DNA of 49,950 bases from an uncultured Alphaproteobacteria bacterium (GCA_913047365.1 CAJWUK010000003.1:1-49950); one strand, 5' to 3'; shown: positions 1 to 10,049, numbered from the stretch's first letter. Notes: generated by a model from the letters alone, not told the origin. Made by a program: numbers and translations.

Positions 1-71
1 TTTGGCATAGGCCCCCGGCTCCAGTCTTTGGAGGATACGTTACGAGGCCCGACGTGTTCAGATATAAATAA

Positions 72-101
72 AAAACGGGCCGGAAAATTCCAGCCCGTTT
101 C
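72..101 (-). terminator. Rho-independent terminator of the TctC-like gene
   Basis: AAACGGGC...GCCCGTTT inverted repeat, followed on the minus strand by a T-rich run (TTTTTTATTT). Confidence 0.7.
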
Positions 102-128
102 TCGTTTCAGATGAATTTCGGTTTAGCT

Positions 129-1166
129 TTAGCCGCCGAAGATCAGCTTGCGTGCATGCTTCACGACTTCCGGCGAGGCATTGGTCACCGAGTCGTTCAC
201 GACTTTCTGGATCGCCGCACCCGTGGACGGGATCAACCTTAGCTTGCGCTTTTTCAGTTCGGCCGCGAATGCCGGATCGGCATTCATCTTGTCATAAGCA
301 GCGCGCAGAACCTTGATTGTACCCTTATCCACACCCGGGGGGAGAGCCAGACCACGGCCCAGAAGTCCGGCGACGCTCAGGAAGCCGACGGCTTTCTTGT
401 CGAGGGGATCACTCACCAGCTCGTTGACCATGGGTACGGATTTCGGCAGGTCGGGATCGCGGAAGATGCCGATCTGGGCAATTGCACGAGCAAACGGCTT
501 GTCGCCGGTGAACCAGTGCGGAACTTTGGAGGCCCAAGCCAGCCAGTTAAAGGCCGCCATTTGGGATTCACCCTGCTCTATGGCAAAGATCGACTTGGAG
601 GAACCCTTGTAGCCGGTGACCATCTTGATCTTGTATCCGAATAGGCCGCGGAGCAGCATGGGGTTCAGATAACCGGACGAATTCTTGCCACTTGTGCTGC
701 CGATGATCTGCTTGGATTTGAGATCGTCGAGCTTGGTGACACCTGTGTCGGTGCGAACGACCATCACGACATTGGTCTGGTTACTGGAACCGAGCCATGT
801 GAAATTACGTGCGTCGTATCGCATTTTTTTGGGGCGCATGAGCTGGTTAGTGACGCCATTATCCAACGGAACGATCAGGGTGGAACCGTCCTTCGGCGCA
901 ACATTATAGAACCAGTTCATGGCCTTTGCGCCGCCCGCACCCGGCATGTGCTGCAGGATGATATTCGGGTTGCCCGGAATGTGCTTTCCGAGGTGGTTGG
1001 AGAAAGACACACCGTATTTATCGTAGGTGCCACCCGGTCCGTACGGGATGACTATCTTGATCGTCTTGCCGGCATAGTCCATAGCTGCAGATGCGCTTGT
1101 CGCGGCGCCCGCGGCAACTGCGCCAGCGACGAGACCCGCCACCAACGTCTTCGTATATTTATGCAT
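129..1166 (-). CDS. Tripartite tricarboxylate transporter (TctC/Bug-type) substrate-binding protein
   Basis: Signal peptide followed by KTIKIVIPYGPGGTYDKYG and a Bug-family fold pattern. Confidence 0.85.
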   Translation of the reverse strand: MHKYTKTLVAGLVAGAVAAGAATSASAAMDYAGKTIKIVIPYGPGGTYDKYGVSFSNHLGKHIPGNPNIILQHMPGAGGAKAMNWFYNVAPKDGSTLIVPLDNGVTNQLMRPKKMRYDARNFTWLGSSNQTNVVMVVRTDTGVTKLDDLKSKQIIGSTSGKNSSGYLNPMLLRGLFGYKIKMVTGYKGSSKSIFAIEQGESQMAAFNWLAWASKVPHWFTGDKPFARAIAQIGIFRDPDLPKSVPMVNELVSDPLDKKAVGFLSVAGLLGRGLALPPGVDKGTIKVLRAAYDKMNADPAFAAELKKRKLRLIPSTGAAIQKVVNDSVTNASPEVVKHARKLIFGG

Positions 1167-1312
1167 TTCTCAGTATCTCCCTATTAAGAATTTAGTTTCT
1201 TGCCATCCCTGTTTTGCCATGACTTCGTAAGGCGTGCAAATCACAAACCGCCGAACTATTGTGTGCGCCACGCGGGGCAACGCCCCCATGGTTAACATGG
1301 AGAATTCCTTAC

Positions 1313-1966
1313 ATGTCAGAAGAACAGGCCCTCGCCGACGCCCGGGCACGGATTACCGAATATCGCGACCGCATCCAGCATATCGATGCAAATCACGCCG
1401 ACCTGTTGTTCAGGGAGGCGCGCAACCACAACTGGTGGCAGGAAAAGGATGTCACCGACGATCAGCTGCGCGAAATATACGATCTGCTGAAATACGGCTC
1501 GACTAGCTCCAACACCCAGCCAGCACGGCTAATCTTCATCCGCTCGCAGGAAGCCAAGGAAAAGCTAAAACCCTGCCTGGCGCCGCCGAACGTTGAAAAG
1601 ACCATGCTGGCGCCCGTGACCGCCCTGCTCGCCTACGATCTCGAATTTCACGAGGACTTCGCCCAGAACTATCCGGTCCGCCCGGAAATGGCGGAACGGT
1701 TCCGCAACGATGCAGCCGTCGCCGAAAAATTCGCCTTCCAGCAGGGCACCCTGCAGGGTGCCTATTTGATCATGGCAATCCGGGCGGTCGGTCTGGATGC
1801 AGGCGCCATGGGCGGTTTCAATACCGTCATGGCGGATGAAGTCTTCCTGCAGGGCAAGAACTGGAAATCAAATTTTCTGTGTAATATCGGCTACGGCGAC
1901 CTGGAGGGCATCAAGGGTTCGCGCCTTTACCGCTACGACTTCGAGGAAGTCTGCCAGATCATTTAG
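1313..1966 (+). CDS. Nitroreductase family protein, malonic semialdehyde reductase RutE/HadB-like
   Basis: REIYDLLKYGSTSSNTQPARLIFI and AIRAVGLDAGAMGGF motifs typical of RutE-type nitroreductases. ATG at 1313 is in frame with the longer ORF. Confidence 0.8.
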   Translation: MSEEQALADARARITEYRDRIQHIDANHADLLFREARNHNWWQEKDVTDDQLREIYDLLKYGSTSSNTQPARLIFIRSQEAKEKLKPCLAPPNVEKTMLAPVTALLAYDLEFHEDFAQNYPVRPEMAERFRNDAAVAEKFAFQQGTLQGAYLIMAIRAVGLDAGAMGGFNTVMADEVFLQGKNWKSNFLCNIGYGDLEGIKGSRLYRYDFEEVCQII

Positions 1967-1994
1967 GAAAACCGTACGAGCGATCAACCAAACA

Positions 1995-2019
1995 AAATGG
2001 CCCGCGACGCGGGCCATTT
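1995..2019. terminator. Bidirectional terminator between convergent genes
   Basis: Perfect 11-bp stem AAATGGCCCGC-gac-GCGGGCCATTT. Confidence 0.75.
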
Positions 2020-2042
2020 GAATATTGTCTCGGTACCTGCGG

Positions 2043-2333
2043 TCAGTTTGCCGCGGCGAGCGCCTTCTTAACCTTGCGCTTCAGCGCCCGTGCTTCATCG
2101 GGCAGCTTAGAATCGACAGTGCCCAGCAGATAGGCATCCAGGCCGCCCTTGTGCTCTATTGTGCGGATCGCCCGGGCCGACAGGCGCAGACGCACCGTGG
2201 TGCCTAGCGCATCGGACAGCATAGACGTCACCTGTAAATTCGGCAGAAAACGGCGGCGCGTCTTGTTGTGCGCATGGCTGACATTATTGCCGGCCAACAC
2301 GCCTTTGCCGGTCATCTCGCATCGTCTGGACAT
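2043..2333 (-). CDS. rpmB: 50S ribosomal protein L28
   Basis: [34 protein letters not shown] signature. Confidence 0.97.
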   Translation of the reverse strand: MSRRCEMTGKGVLAGNNVSHAHNKTRRRFLPNLQVTSMLSDALGTTVRLRLSARAIRTIEHKGGLDAYLLGTVDSKLPDEARALKRKVKKALAAAN

Positions 2334-2366
2334 GGTCTCAACCCCAAAAATCTGGTTCCGACATGG

Positions 2367-2388
2367 AAAACGGGCCGTCCGCGGCCCG
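2367..2388 (-). terminator. Hairpin between the MFS gene and rpmB (probable terminator of the MFS gene)
   Basis: CGGGCCG-TCCG-CGGCCCG stem with a short T run on the minus strand. Confidence 0.45.
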
Positions 2389-2424
2389 AAGAGCGCGAAG
2401 TTTTAGTCCCAGCGCCCATCTGCG

Positions 2425-3627
2425 TCAAGGATTCTTAGGCCCGGATTCAACCGTTTCCCGCACCTCCGATGCCCGTTTAACCAGGATCATCCGGCTGCCC
2501 AGCGCCATCACCACCATCGCCATTGCGCCGAAGAAATAAGGCCAGTGAATGCCGACAGACGCAAACACCACACCTGCAAGCGCGGGTCCCGCGATTCTGC
2601 CCGACCCGGCGAAGGCCTGCCCCAGCCCCAGAACGCCCCCCCGGCTGCCGGGATCGGCATATTGGGACAACAGACTGCTGAGCGAGGCGGCACAACCCGA
2701 TGTGCCGAGAATCATCAGAAACGCCGCCACATAGAGCACGGGCTCTACCGGTGCCAGCGGCATCAACAGCGCGCCGGCCCCCAGCGACAGGGCGCCAAGG
2801 GTGATCAGGGCTCGCTCCCCGACCCGGCGCGCCAGTGGCCCAATAGCAAACCACTGCAGCATGACGTGGCAGGCGCCCATCCAGGCATAAAAATATCCGT
2901 TATCCGCCGGCCCCCAGCCCCATACCCGGTCGGACCACAGCACGATGATCACTTCTATCCCCGCGAAGACGAAGGGCGGCGCAAACATCAGGCAAAGCAG
3001 CAACCGGGTCTGGGAATGAGCCAGGGCTGCCCGCCAGACCTTCAAACCCCGCCCGGCCCGGGCGCGGCTCCGTTGTTCAGTCGTTACCGATTCTCGGATC
3101 ATTACGATCGCAAGAAAGAAAGCAACCGCCGAAAAAAGCGCGGCTGCCAGATAGGGAAGCATGAACGGCGTGGTGCCGAAATTTACCCCCGCCAACAGAC
3201 CTCCGACCGCGGGCCCGACGACAAAGCCAAGACCTCCTGCGCCGCTTAGCCGGGCGATCTGTTTGGTGCGGTCGGCGGCGCTAGTTACATCAGCCACCAG
3301 CGCATGGGCCACGCCCATATTAGCGGCCATCGCGCCACCCAAAAACCGAACCACGAACAGCATCCAAAGAGATGCGGTAAACGCCAGCAACAGATAGGCA
3401 CATAACGTGCCGCTTATCGTAATCAGCAGGACCGGTTTTCGCCCTATGCGGTCACTGAGCCAACCCCAGAACGGCCCGAACATCGCTTGTCCCATTGTAA
3501 AACTGACTGCGACAAGCGTAACCAGTTCGGGGGAGGCGCCGAATTCCTGAGCATAAAGGGGCAGCAACGGCAACACGATGCCGAAGCCGACGGTATCGAC
3601 AAATACGGTAAGGATCAGGGCGTACAC
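2425..3627 (-). CDS. MFS transporter (TetA-like subgroup)
   Basis: VYALILTVFVDTVGFGIVLPLLPLYA and GWLSDRIGRKPVLL motifs. GTG at 3627 is more plausible than the ORF-track start, which would overlap the upstream gene. Confidence 0.85.
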   Translation of the reverse strand: MYALILTVFVDTVGFGIVLPLLPLYAQEFGASPELVTLVAVSFTMGQAMFGPFWGWLSDRIGRKPVLLITISGTLCAYLLLAFTASLWMLFVVRFLGGAMAANMGVAHALVADVTSAADRTKQIARLSGAGGLGFVVGPAVGGLLAGVNFGTTPFMLPYLAAALFSAVAFFLAIVMIRESVTTEQRSRARAGRGLKVWRAALAHSQTRLLLCLMFAPPFVFAGIEVIIVLWSDRVWGWGPADNGYFYAWMGACHVMLQWFAIGPLARRVGERALITLGALSLGAGALLMPLAPVEPVLYVAAFLMILGTSGCAASLSSLLSQYADPGSRGGVLGLGQAFAGSGRIAGPALAGVVFASVGIHWPYFFGAMAMVVMALGSRMILVKRASEVRETVESGPKNP

Positions 3628-3769
3628 GCGCCCGCCTTTGCCACGATATGCACGCCGTGTCCAGCAGACACGGCATGGATTTAGGGGTTGCTTCAGCCAC
3701 CCCACAGCCTGTGCAAGCAGCGCATCTGTCGGCGAGTGGCTTCTTTTATATCGCGGGCACGGGCCGATT

Positions 3770-4654
3770 CTACCAGACGAAGGCGGGTACCGAGGCCACC
3801 GGACGGACATTCCACTCCAATGCCAGGCGATTCAGGGACGCGGGATCGGGGGGCAGTCCGCCAAGCTCGCCGGTGTGAACACCGGCGACAACCAGCACGG
3901 GATCAACACCAGCATTTTTCGCGCCCGCAAGGTCGGTTCTGAAGGAATCGCCGACGGCGGCGATCCGGGTTTTATCGATCCCCGACAGCACACGAAAACA
4001 ATAGGCGTAAATTTCTGCCTTGGGTTTACCGAACCAGCGGACGCCGCCTCCCAGTTCTTCGTATCGGAGCGCCAGCGCCCCCGCACAGATTATTTTTCGC
4101 CCGCCCCGCACCACCTCGAGATCGGGGTTGGCACAAATCATAGGCAGCCCCAGCTCCGCCCCCTTTTGCAGCAGCTCCTCATAATCGGGAACGGTTTCAC
4201 TGTCTTCCCAGGGACCGGTGTTCACGATCAGATCGCAATCCTCGATTCTGGATGTCTCTTCCCACTCCAGACCCTCGAACAACCCGCGATCCCGATCCGG
4301 TCCCGTGTGGAGGAACCGGTTGCCGATACGGGCATAGAAAGGATCCGACCGTTCTTTCAGGCTCAGATAGGTCGCCTCGCCTGAGGACAGAATCCGGCGG
4401 CAAAAGCCCGCCGGCATTCCCATTTCAATCATTGCCTCAGCGACTGCGGCGCTGCGTCTCGGCGCATTGGTCAGTAGGACAAAGGGCTTTTCCGCCGCGG
4501 TCAGATGCTCCAGCGTATCCACAACACCGGGATACAGGGTCACCCCGTCATGAAGCACCCCCCAGACATCCAGAATGAAGGCGTCATATCGGTCAGCTAC
4601 GGCCGCGAACCCCTCGAAATAGGGAACTGGCGCAGTGTCAGGTGTTTCAGGCAT
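3770..4654 (-). CDS. HAD-superfamily class IIA hydrolase (TIGR01459-like)
   Basis: YDAFILDVWGVLHDGVTLYPG and KPFVLLTNAPRR motifs, plus GDSFRTDLAGAKNAGVD. Confidence 0.88.
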   Translation of the reverse strand: MPETPDTAPVPYFEGFAAVADRYDAFILDVWGVLHDGVTLYPGVVDTLEHLTAAEKPFVLLTNAPRRSAAVAEAMIEMGMPAGFCRRILSSGEATYLSLKERSDPFYARIGNRFLHTGPDRDRGLFEGLEWEETSRIEDCDLIVNTGPWEDSETVPDYEELLQKGAELGLPMICANPDLEVVRGGRKIICAGALALRYEELGGGVRWFGKPKAEIYAYCFRVLSGIDKTRIAAVGDSFRTDLAGAKNAGVDPVLVVAGVHTGELGGLPPDPASLNRLALEWNVRPVASVPAFVW

Positions 4655-4827
4655 AGGTGCGCTCTACACTGAATGCCGGCACCGGTAAAGATGGTGTAAT
4701 GCTGTGGGTGGCGTTATCAGGAAACCCGAGAGCCGGGTGCGTCTCTTGCCTGGTTACCGGGTGTCAGCTTAATAGCAGCGGCACATTACTGTCGCCGGAT
4801 CACGGGACGCAAAAGGTTTAAGAACGA

Positions 4828-4843
4828 ATCCGCTTCGGCGGAT
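4828..4843 (-). terminator. Small hairpin downstream of the trypsin-like protease gene
   Basis: ATCCGC-TTCG-GCGGAT stem-loop with T-rich sequence on the minus strand. Confidence 0.4.
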
Positions 4844-4849
4844 CAAATT

Positions 4850-5872
4850 CTAATGCGTCCCCCGCCTCTGTATTATTAAGGCGCGGTCGACCGTGACCAC
4901 TGACACTTCGATCATCTTCTGATCCCGAAGCAAAGTCAGATCGATGGGGACCCCGGCCTCGCCCGATCCCCAGATTTCGCGATACAGCGCCGGAAGGTCA
5001 TTCACCTCTTCACCGTTAACCGCAGCAACGACATCACCGGGTTCCACCCCAGCCTTTGCCGCGGGTCCCCGGTCGGATACCGAAGTGATCAGTAGGTGAC
5101 CCATGGTTTCGACGGTATAGATACCGAGCCAGGGCCGCGGCGCATGTTTCGTCTGGCCGTTTTCGAGAAGCGTTTCAAATATGGGTTTCAGAAGATCGAC
5201 CGGCACGAACATGTTACCGGGCTGCTTGTCCGAATTTTCCTCCTCCGCGTCCTGCACGAAAAGCGATCCGATCCCAACCAGTTTGCCGTCATGACCTATC
5301 AGACCGGCCCCCGACCAGATTGGATGGGGAGGTTCGGTGAAGATCGCCCCGGCAATCAGGTATTCCCAATACCCGGCGAATTCTCGAACCGAAGAAACAT
5401 GGGCTGCCAATGCCTGCGCGCGCCCCCCGTGGGCGCCGACCGTCAGCGTGTCGCCTTCGCGGACCGTCGAGGAATGACCCAGTTCGATAGGTTTGACCCC
5501 GAGATCGGACATCGTGCGGATAAGACCAAAGCCGGTTTCGTAATCGTAGGCGATGGTGTGCGCCTCGGCGACGCCACCGATTTTGGTGCCGACCGTGATA
5601 AGGTCGCATTCATTAATTAGGTAGCCGATGGTCAACAGAAGGCCATCTTCTGAGATCAGAACGGCGTTCCCTTCCCGTTCGGTACCAAGATAGGACGCGG
5701 AAAACGCGTCTTCCGGCGCCCGCGCCTGCAACGGTACGATCGCGGAAAGCGCCTTGTCGAGATCGTAATCCAGTTTTTCCGGCTCGGGCCGCGGGGCATC
5801 CGCCAGCGCCGGGTGGAAAAGTGGTGAGATACCAGCCGGTTTGTGGCCGTTCGCGCGTTCGACGCCGGTCAT
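4850..5872 (-). CDS. Trypsin-like serine protease / PDZ-domain protein (S1C-like)
   Basis: Trypsin-like N-terminal domain (GNAVLISEDGLLLTIGYLI) and C-terminal PDZ (GPAAKAGVEPGDVVAAVNGEEV). Confidence 0.75.
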   Translation of the reverse strand: MTGVERANGHKPAGISPLFHPALADAPRPEPEKLDYDLDKALSAIVPLQARAPEDAFSASYLGTEREGNAVLISEDGLLLTIGYLINECDLITVGTKIGGVAEAHTIAYDYETGFGLIRTMSDLGVKPIELGHSSTVREGDTLTVGAHGGRAQALAAHVSSVREFAGYWEYLIAGAIFTEPPHPIWSGAGLIGHDGKLVGIGSLFVQDAEEENSDKQPGNMFVPVDLLKPIFETLLENGQTKHAPRPWLGIYTVETMGHLLITSVSDRGPAAKAGVEPGDVVAAVNGEEVNDLPALYREIWGSGEAGVPIDLTLLRDQKMIEVSVVTVDRALIIQRRGTH

Positions 5873-5964
5873 GACAGATACATACTCCTGAATTCGGCAA
5901 TAACCTTAGAGGATTTCCGGCCGGTGGGGAAATCCGCCAGGCCAAACTGAGACACGAGTTTCGA

Positions 5965-7278
5965 TCAGGAACGTTCGTCCACGAAACGCGGCGCCTTGAT
6001 CGATGATTCGAATCGGCGGGCCAGGGTACCTATCTCCAAGACTTCCACGCGGGAAGAAATTTCAAAGGTCGTCTTGATGCTGGCGGAAAGGTCATCGGCG
6101 ATCCTGTCGTTGTTCTCCCCCCTGCGGACCTCTATCTTCACGGTCAGGGTTTCAAGGTCATCATCGTCGGTAACCAGCACGGCCTGGAAATCGTTTACGG
6201 GTTCAATCCCGAAGACAAAATCTTCGAATTCCGCATGGTTGACGTTCACGCCGCGGATTTTGAAAAACCCCGTGGTGCGGTTGGCGTGCCGGATCATGGG
6301 AAACAGATCGGCGAACTGCCCATCGCTCTCGCCGTGCTCTAAATAACGGACTATGTCGCCCGCGTTCCAGCGCAGGAACGGCGTGGCGTGCCCGGTCCAA
6401 AGTGGCGTCTGGCATAAATGGCCCTCTTCACCGGGCGGCAACATATTGCCGGTCTCCGGATCGACGACTTCGATGAAAAACATATCCGACCAAATATGCA
6501 TGCCGTCATGGGCGGTGCCCTCGCCTCCCATCAGGCCGGCCTCACTCATTCCGAAGACGTTGAACACCTCCGCTCCCCAGGTGCGGGCCAGCTTTTCCCG
6601 CTTGGCATCCGAAAGCGGTTCGGCGGAACAGATGATTTTATTCACGCTCGATTGCGTTAGGTCTATATCTTGTTCGGCCGCTAGGTTGGCCAGGTGCAGC
6701 GCGAAGCTCGGCATCGAGATCAGCACCGTGGGCTCCAGCGTCTGGATCAGGCCAAGCTGCACCGCCGACGGCACCGAATTTCCGGCACCGACCCAGGCCA
6801 TACCGACGCCGAACAGATGCGCCGACCGCGCCCAGATTTGCCCTGCAGGGTGAACGCCTATGGGGAACGAGATGTGACACAGATCGCCCGCCCCGATGCC
6901 CATCGCCGGAAAAGACCGGCCCCAGGTGATCAGACCGTAATCCACGTCCTTAAAGGTGCGCGGATAGAAAACCGGCGTTCCCGTCGTTCCACCGGACCGC
7001 CAGTATTCAGCGATGTCGCTTTTGGGCGCGATGCAGAACTGGTCCATGAATTCCGCATGGTCCATCCGGCGCAGGATATCCTTGTTGATGATCGGGATCT
7101 GCTGCCATACCTCCGGGTCGTCCAGCCGATCGGCATCGATATGATCAAGCTTGCCCTGGTACCATTTCGCCTGCTTTGCGCGCTCGAAGGCGACACGTTT
7201 CCGCTCCGACTGGATATTCCCGATTTCATCACGTGATTTCGGCAGCGGCAACAGCATTGGACTGGGTCTCCCTTTCAT
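5965..7278 (-). CDS. Phenylacetate-CoA ligase-like AMP-forming acyl-CoA ligase (PaaK family)
   Basis: YWRSGGTTGTPVFYPRT P-loop, ICSAEPLSDAKREKLA, VFNVFGMSEAGLMG; start chosen at ATG 7278 (7257 also possible). Confidence 0.85.
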   Translation of the reverse strand: MKGRPSPMLLPLPKSRDEIGNIQSERKRVAFERAKQAKWYQGKLDHIDADRLDDPEVWQQIPIINKDILRRMDHAEFMDQFCIAPKSDIAEYWRSGGTTGTPVFYPRTFKDVDYGLITWGRSFPAMGIGAGDLCHISFPIGVHPAGQIWARSAHLFGVGMAWVGAGNSVPSAVQLGLIQTLEPTVLISMPSFALHLANLAAEQDIDLTQSSVNKIICSAEPLSDAKREKLARTWGAEVFNVFGMSEAGLMGGEGTAHDGMHIWSDMFFIEVVDPETGNMLPPGEEGHLCQTPLWTGHATPFLRWNAGDIVRYLEHGESDGQFADLFPMIRHANRTTGFFKIRGVNVNHAEFEDFVFGIEPVNDFQAVLVTDDDDLETLTVKIEVRRGENNDRIADDLSASIKTTFEISSRVEVLEIGTLARRFESSIKAPRFVDERS

Positions 7279-7321
7279 CGCATGATCGCGTTTCCTGTTA
7301 GAGAGCGCAAACCGGAACCGG

Positions 7322-9655
7322 ATGAAAATAGCCATCAGCGGGGGCGGCCCCGGCGGGTTGTACTTTGCCCTGTTGGCCAAGAAGACCTGGCCGTCGCATG
7401 ACATACACGTTTACGAACGAAACCGGGCGGAAGATACGTTCGGCTTCGGCGTCGTGTTTTCCGATGAAACACTGGATGCGTTCCTCGCCCGCGATCCGGA
7501 AAGCTACGACGCGATCACGGACCAGTTCGCCTATTGGGATGAAATCGATTTCAACCTGCACGGCGAAACAGTCCGGTCGACCGGCCACGGCTTCTGCGGT
7601 TGCGGCCGGGTGGAACTGCTTCAAATTCTTCAAAGGCGCTGCGCCGAGGTCGGCGTAGTCATAGATTATTCGACCGAAATAAATAATCCCGCAGATATCG
7701 ATGCGGATCTGGTGGTCGGGGCAGACGGCATCAACAGCGTCGTCCGCGATGCCTTCGCCGATTACTTCCAGCCGAGTTTCAAGTGGCGCAAGAACCGCTT
7801 CGCCTGGCTGGGCACTACGAAGCCCTACGATGCCTTCACCTTCGATTTCACGGAAGACGATCACGGCATATGGGTACTCGGCGCCTATCAATACAAGGAG
7901 GGAATGAGCACCTGGATCGTGGAAGCACCGGAGAGGACCTGGGCGAACGCCGAAGAAGCCGTTGGCGGGCTAAGCGATGAAACGCTGGTGTCGTATATGA
8001 CACAGCTTTGGGCCCATCGGCTGGAAAATGGGAAACACGACCTGATCCCCAACAAAACCGTCTGGCGCCAGTTCCCGATGATCCGCTGCGCTAACTGGTC
8101 CCACGACCGGTACATGCTGATCGGCGATGCGCTGCATACCGCGCATTATTCGATCGGTTCGGGCACCAAGCTGGCAATGGAAGATGCCATCGCCCTTGTC
8201 GATGCGCTAGCCGAGACGGACTCGATCCCCGACGCCCAGCGAAAGTTCGAAGAATTACGGCGCGAAGAAGTGGAGAAGACACAACACGCCGCGGAAGTAT
8301 CGGTTATCTGGACCGAAGAACCCCATCGGTACTGGGACATGACGCCGCTTCAGGCCGCGTTTTCCATGATGTCGCGGTCAAAGCAGGTGACATACGAAAA
8401 TCTGCGCCTCCGCGACCCCGCCCTGATCGACCGGGTCGATACCTGGTTCGCCAACGACGTGCGGAAATCGGGATTGGACGTCGCGGAGAACGCGCCCCCG
8501 ATGTTCACCCCGTTCCGGCTACGGAACATGACCCTCGCCAACCGGGTCGTGGTATCGCCGATGGATATGTATTCGTCCGTCGACGGCGTGCCCGGGGATT
8601 TTCATTTCGTGCATCTGGGATCGATGGCGCTGGGCGGCGCTGGACTGATCTTTTCGGAAATGACCTGCGTGTCGGCGGATGGCCGCATCACGCCGGGCTG
8701 CGCCGGCCTCTACACCGACGACCAGACAGCCGCCTGGAAACGTGTCATCGATTTCGTCCACGCGCAATCGGATGCGAAATTTTGCCTGCAGATCGGCCAT
8801 GCCGGCCGCAAGGGGTCGACCCGGGTCGGCTGGGAAGGCATGGACATGCCGCTGGAACGGGACAACTGGGAGATCATCGCCCCGTCACCCCTGCCCCACG
8901 CGCCGGACATGCACACGCCCCGGGAAATGACCCGCGACGACATGGACCGGGTTCGCGACAATTTCGTCGCGGCCGCAAGGCGGTCGGAAACCGCGGGCGC
9001 GGACATGATCGAACTTCACATGGCGCACGGCTATCTGCTGTCAAGCTTCATCACCCCCGTCGCCAACCGACGGACGGACGAATACGGCGGCAGTCTAGAA
9101 AACCGGATACGCTTTCCACTGGAAGTGTTCGACGCGGTACGCGCCGTCTGGCCGGATGAAAAGCCGATATCGGCAAGGATTTCGGCAACCGACTGGGTGG
9201 GCGCCACTGGCGTCACCGGTGAAGAAGCGGTCGAAATCGCGCGCATGCTGAAAGATCGCGGCTGCGACATCGTCGATGTTTCAGCTGGTCAGACCACCCC
9301 GGACGCGAAACCGATCTATGGCCGCATGTTCCAAACGCCGTTTTCGGAACAGGTCCGCAACGAAGCCCCCATCCCCACCATAGCGGTCGGCAACATCACC
9401 ACCTCGGATCAGGTGAACACCATCCTGGCCGCCGGGCGCGCGGATCTGGTAGCGCTCGCCCGGCCGCATCTGACCAACCCCCACTTCACCCTGGAGGCGT
9501 CCGCCTGGTATGGGCAGACGCACCAGCGCTGGCCCCTGTCCTACGACCCGGCGAAGGACCAGGCATTCCGGATGGCCCAGCGGGACCGGGCGGAAGACCT
9601 GGAACTTAAAAAAGCGGCGGCGCCGTCCAGCCACCGGAATTCAGAGACGGACTAG
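7322..9655 (+). CDS. Bifunctional salicylyl-CoA 5-hydroxylase / 2-aminobenzoyl-CoA monooxygenase-type protein fused to an Old Yellow Enzyme-type reductase
   Basis: N-terminal FAD site MKIAISGGGPGGLYFALLAK and GDALHTAHYSIGSGTKLAMEDA; C-terminal OYE domain MFTPFRLRNMTLANRVVVSPMDMYS, IELHMAHGYLLSSFITP, RTDEYGGSLENR. Confidence 0.9.
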   Translation: MKIAISGGGPGGLYFALLAKKTWPSHDIHVYERNRAEDTFGFGVVFSDETLDAFLARDPESYDAITDQFAYWDEIDFNLHGETVRSTGHGFCGCGRVELLQILQRRCAEVGVVIDYSTEINNPADIDADLVVGADGINSVVRDAFADYFQPSFKWRKNRFAWLGTTKPYDAFTFDFTEDDHGIWVLGAYQYKEGMSTWIVEAPERTWANAEEAVGGLSDETLVSYMTQLWAHRLENGKHDLIPNKTVWRQFPMIRCANWSHDRYMLIGDALHTAHYSIGSGTKLAMEDAIALVDALAETDSIPDAQRKFEELRREEVEKTQHAAEVSVIWTEEPHRYWDMTPLQAAFSMMSRSKQVTYENLRLRDPALIDRVDTWFANDVRKSGLDVAENAPPMFTPFRLRNMTLANRVVVSPMDMYSSVDGVPGDFHFVHLGSMALGGAGLIFSEMTCVSADGRITPGCAGLYTDDQTAAWKRVIDFVHAQSDAKFCLQIGHAGRKGSTRVGWEGMDMPLERDNWEIIAPSPLPHAPDMHTPREMTRDDMDRVRDNFVAAARRSETAGADMIELHMAHGYLLSSFITPVANRRTDEYGGSLENRIRFPLEVFDAVRAVWPDEKPISARISATDWVGATGVTGEEAVEIARMLKDRGCDIVDVSAGQTTPDAKPIYGRMFQTPFSEQVRNEAPIPTIAVGNITTSDQVNTILAAGRADLVALARPHLTNPHFTLEASAWYGQTHQRWPLSYDPAKDQAFRMAQRDRAEDLELKKAAAPSSHRNSETD

Positions 9656-9740
9656 CTTTAGACCGGACGAAAGATGCCATCGGTTTCAGAATAGTCATAG
9701 AGCGCGCCATTCCCGATAGAGAACCAGGCGCCGAAGAGGC

Positions 9741-10049
9741 CTAGCCCCCGTCCGCCAGCGCATCAAGCTCGGCTTGGGGGATGGTGCCACCCCGCCGACC
9801 CAGGTGGCCGGCAATATCCCCTGCCCTATCATGGGTATTTTCAGAGATGAGGACCAGAACCCTTCGCCGGAAGACGTGGCCGACCTGGATGCCGCCTTGA
9901 CGGGCACGGACGTGGCACACGAATTTCACCTCTATTACGGGGCGGGCCATCGGTTCCAGGATCTTGTTAGACCGGAAAGCTACCGCGAGGAACAGGCGAA
10001 GGATGCATGGACTAAAATTGGCGTGTTTATGAAAGACAATCTCGGATAG
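9741..10049 (+). pseudogene. C-terminal remnant of a dienelactone hydrolase family protein
   Basis: VAGNIPCPIMGIFRDEDQNPSPEDV...HLYYGAGHRF matches the DLH Asp and His catalytic regions; the N-terminal half, including the nucleophile Cys, is absent. Confidence 0.65.

Noticed and set aside
1313-1966. RutE-like nitroreductase as part of the URC cluster
   Set aside because: A malonic-semialdehyde-reductase-like enzyme would fit uracil breakdown to 3-hydroxypropionate, but it lies about 27 kb from the URC genes with unrelated genes between, so linkage is not supported by this window.
2545-3249. 234-aa plus-strand ORF opposite the MFS gene
   Set aside because: Low-complexity, R/P/G-rich antisense translation of a high-GC coding region; the minus strand encodes a clear MFS protein.
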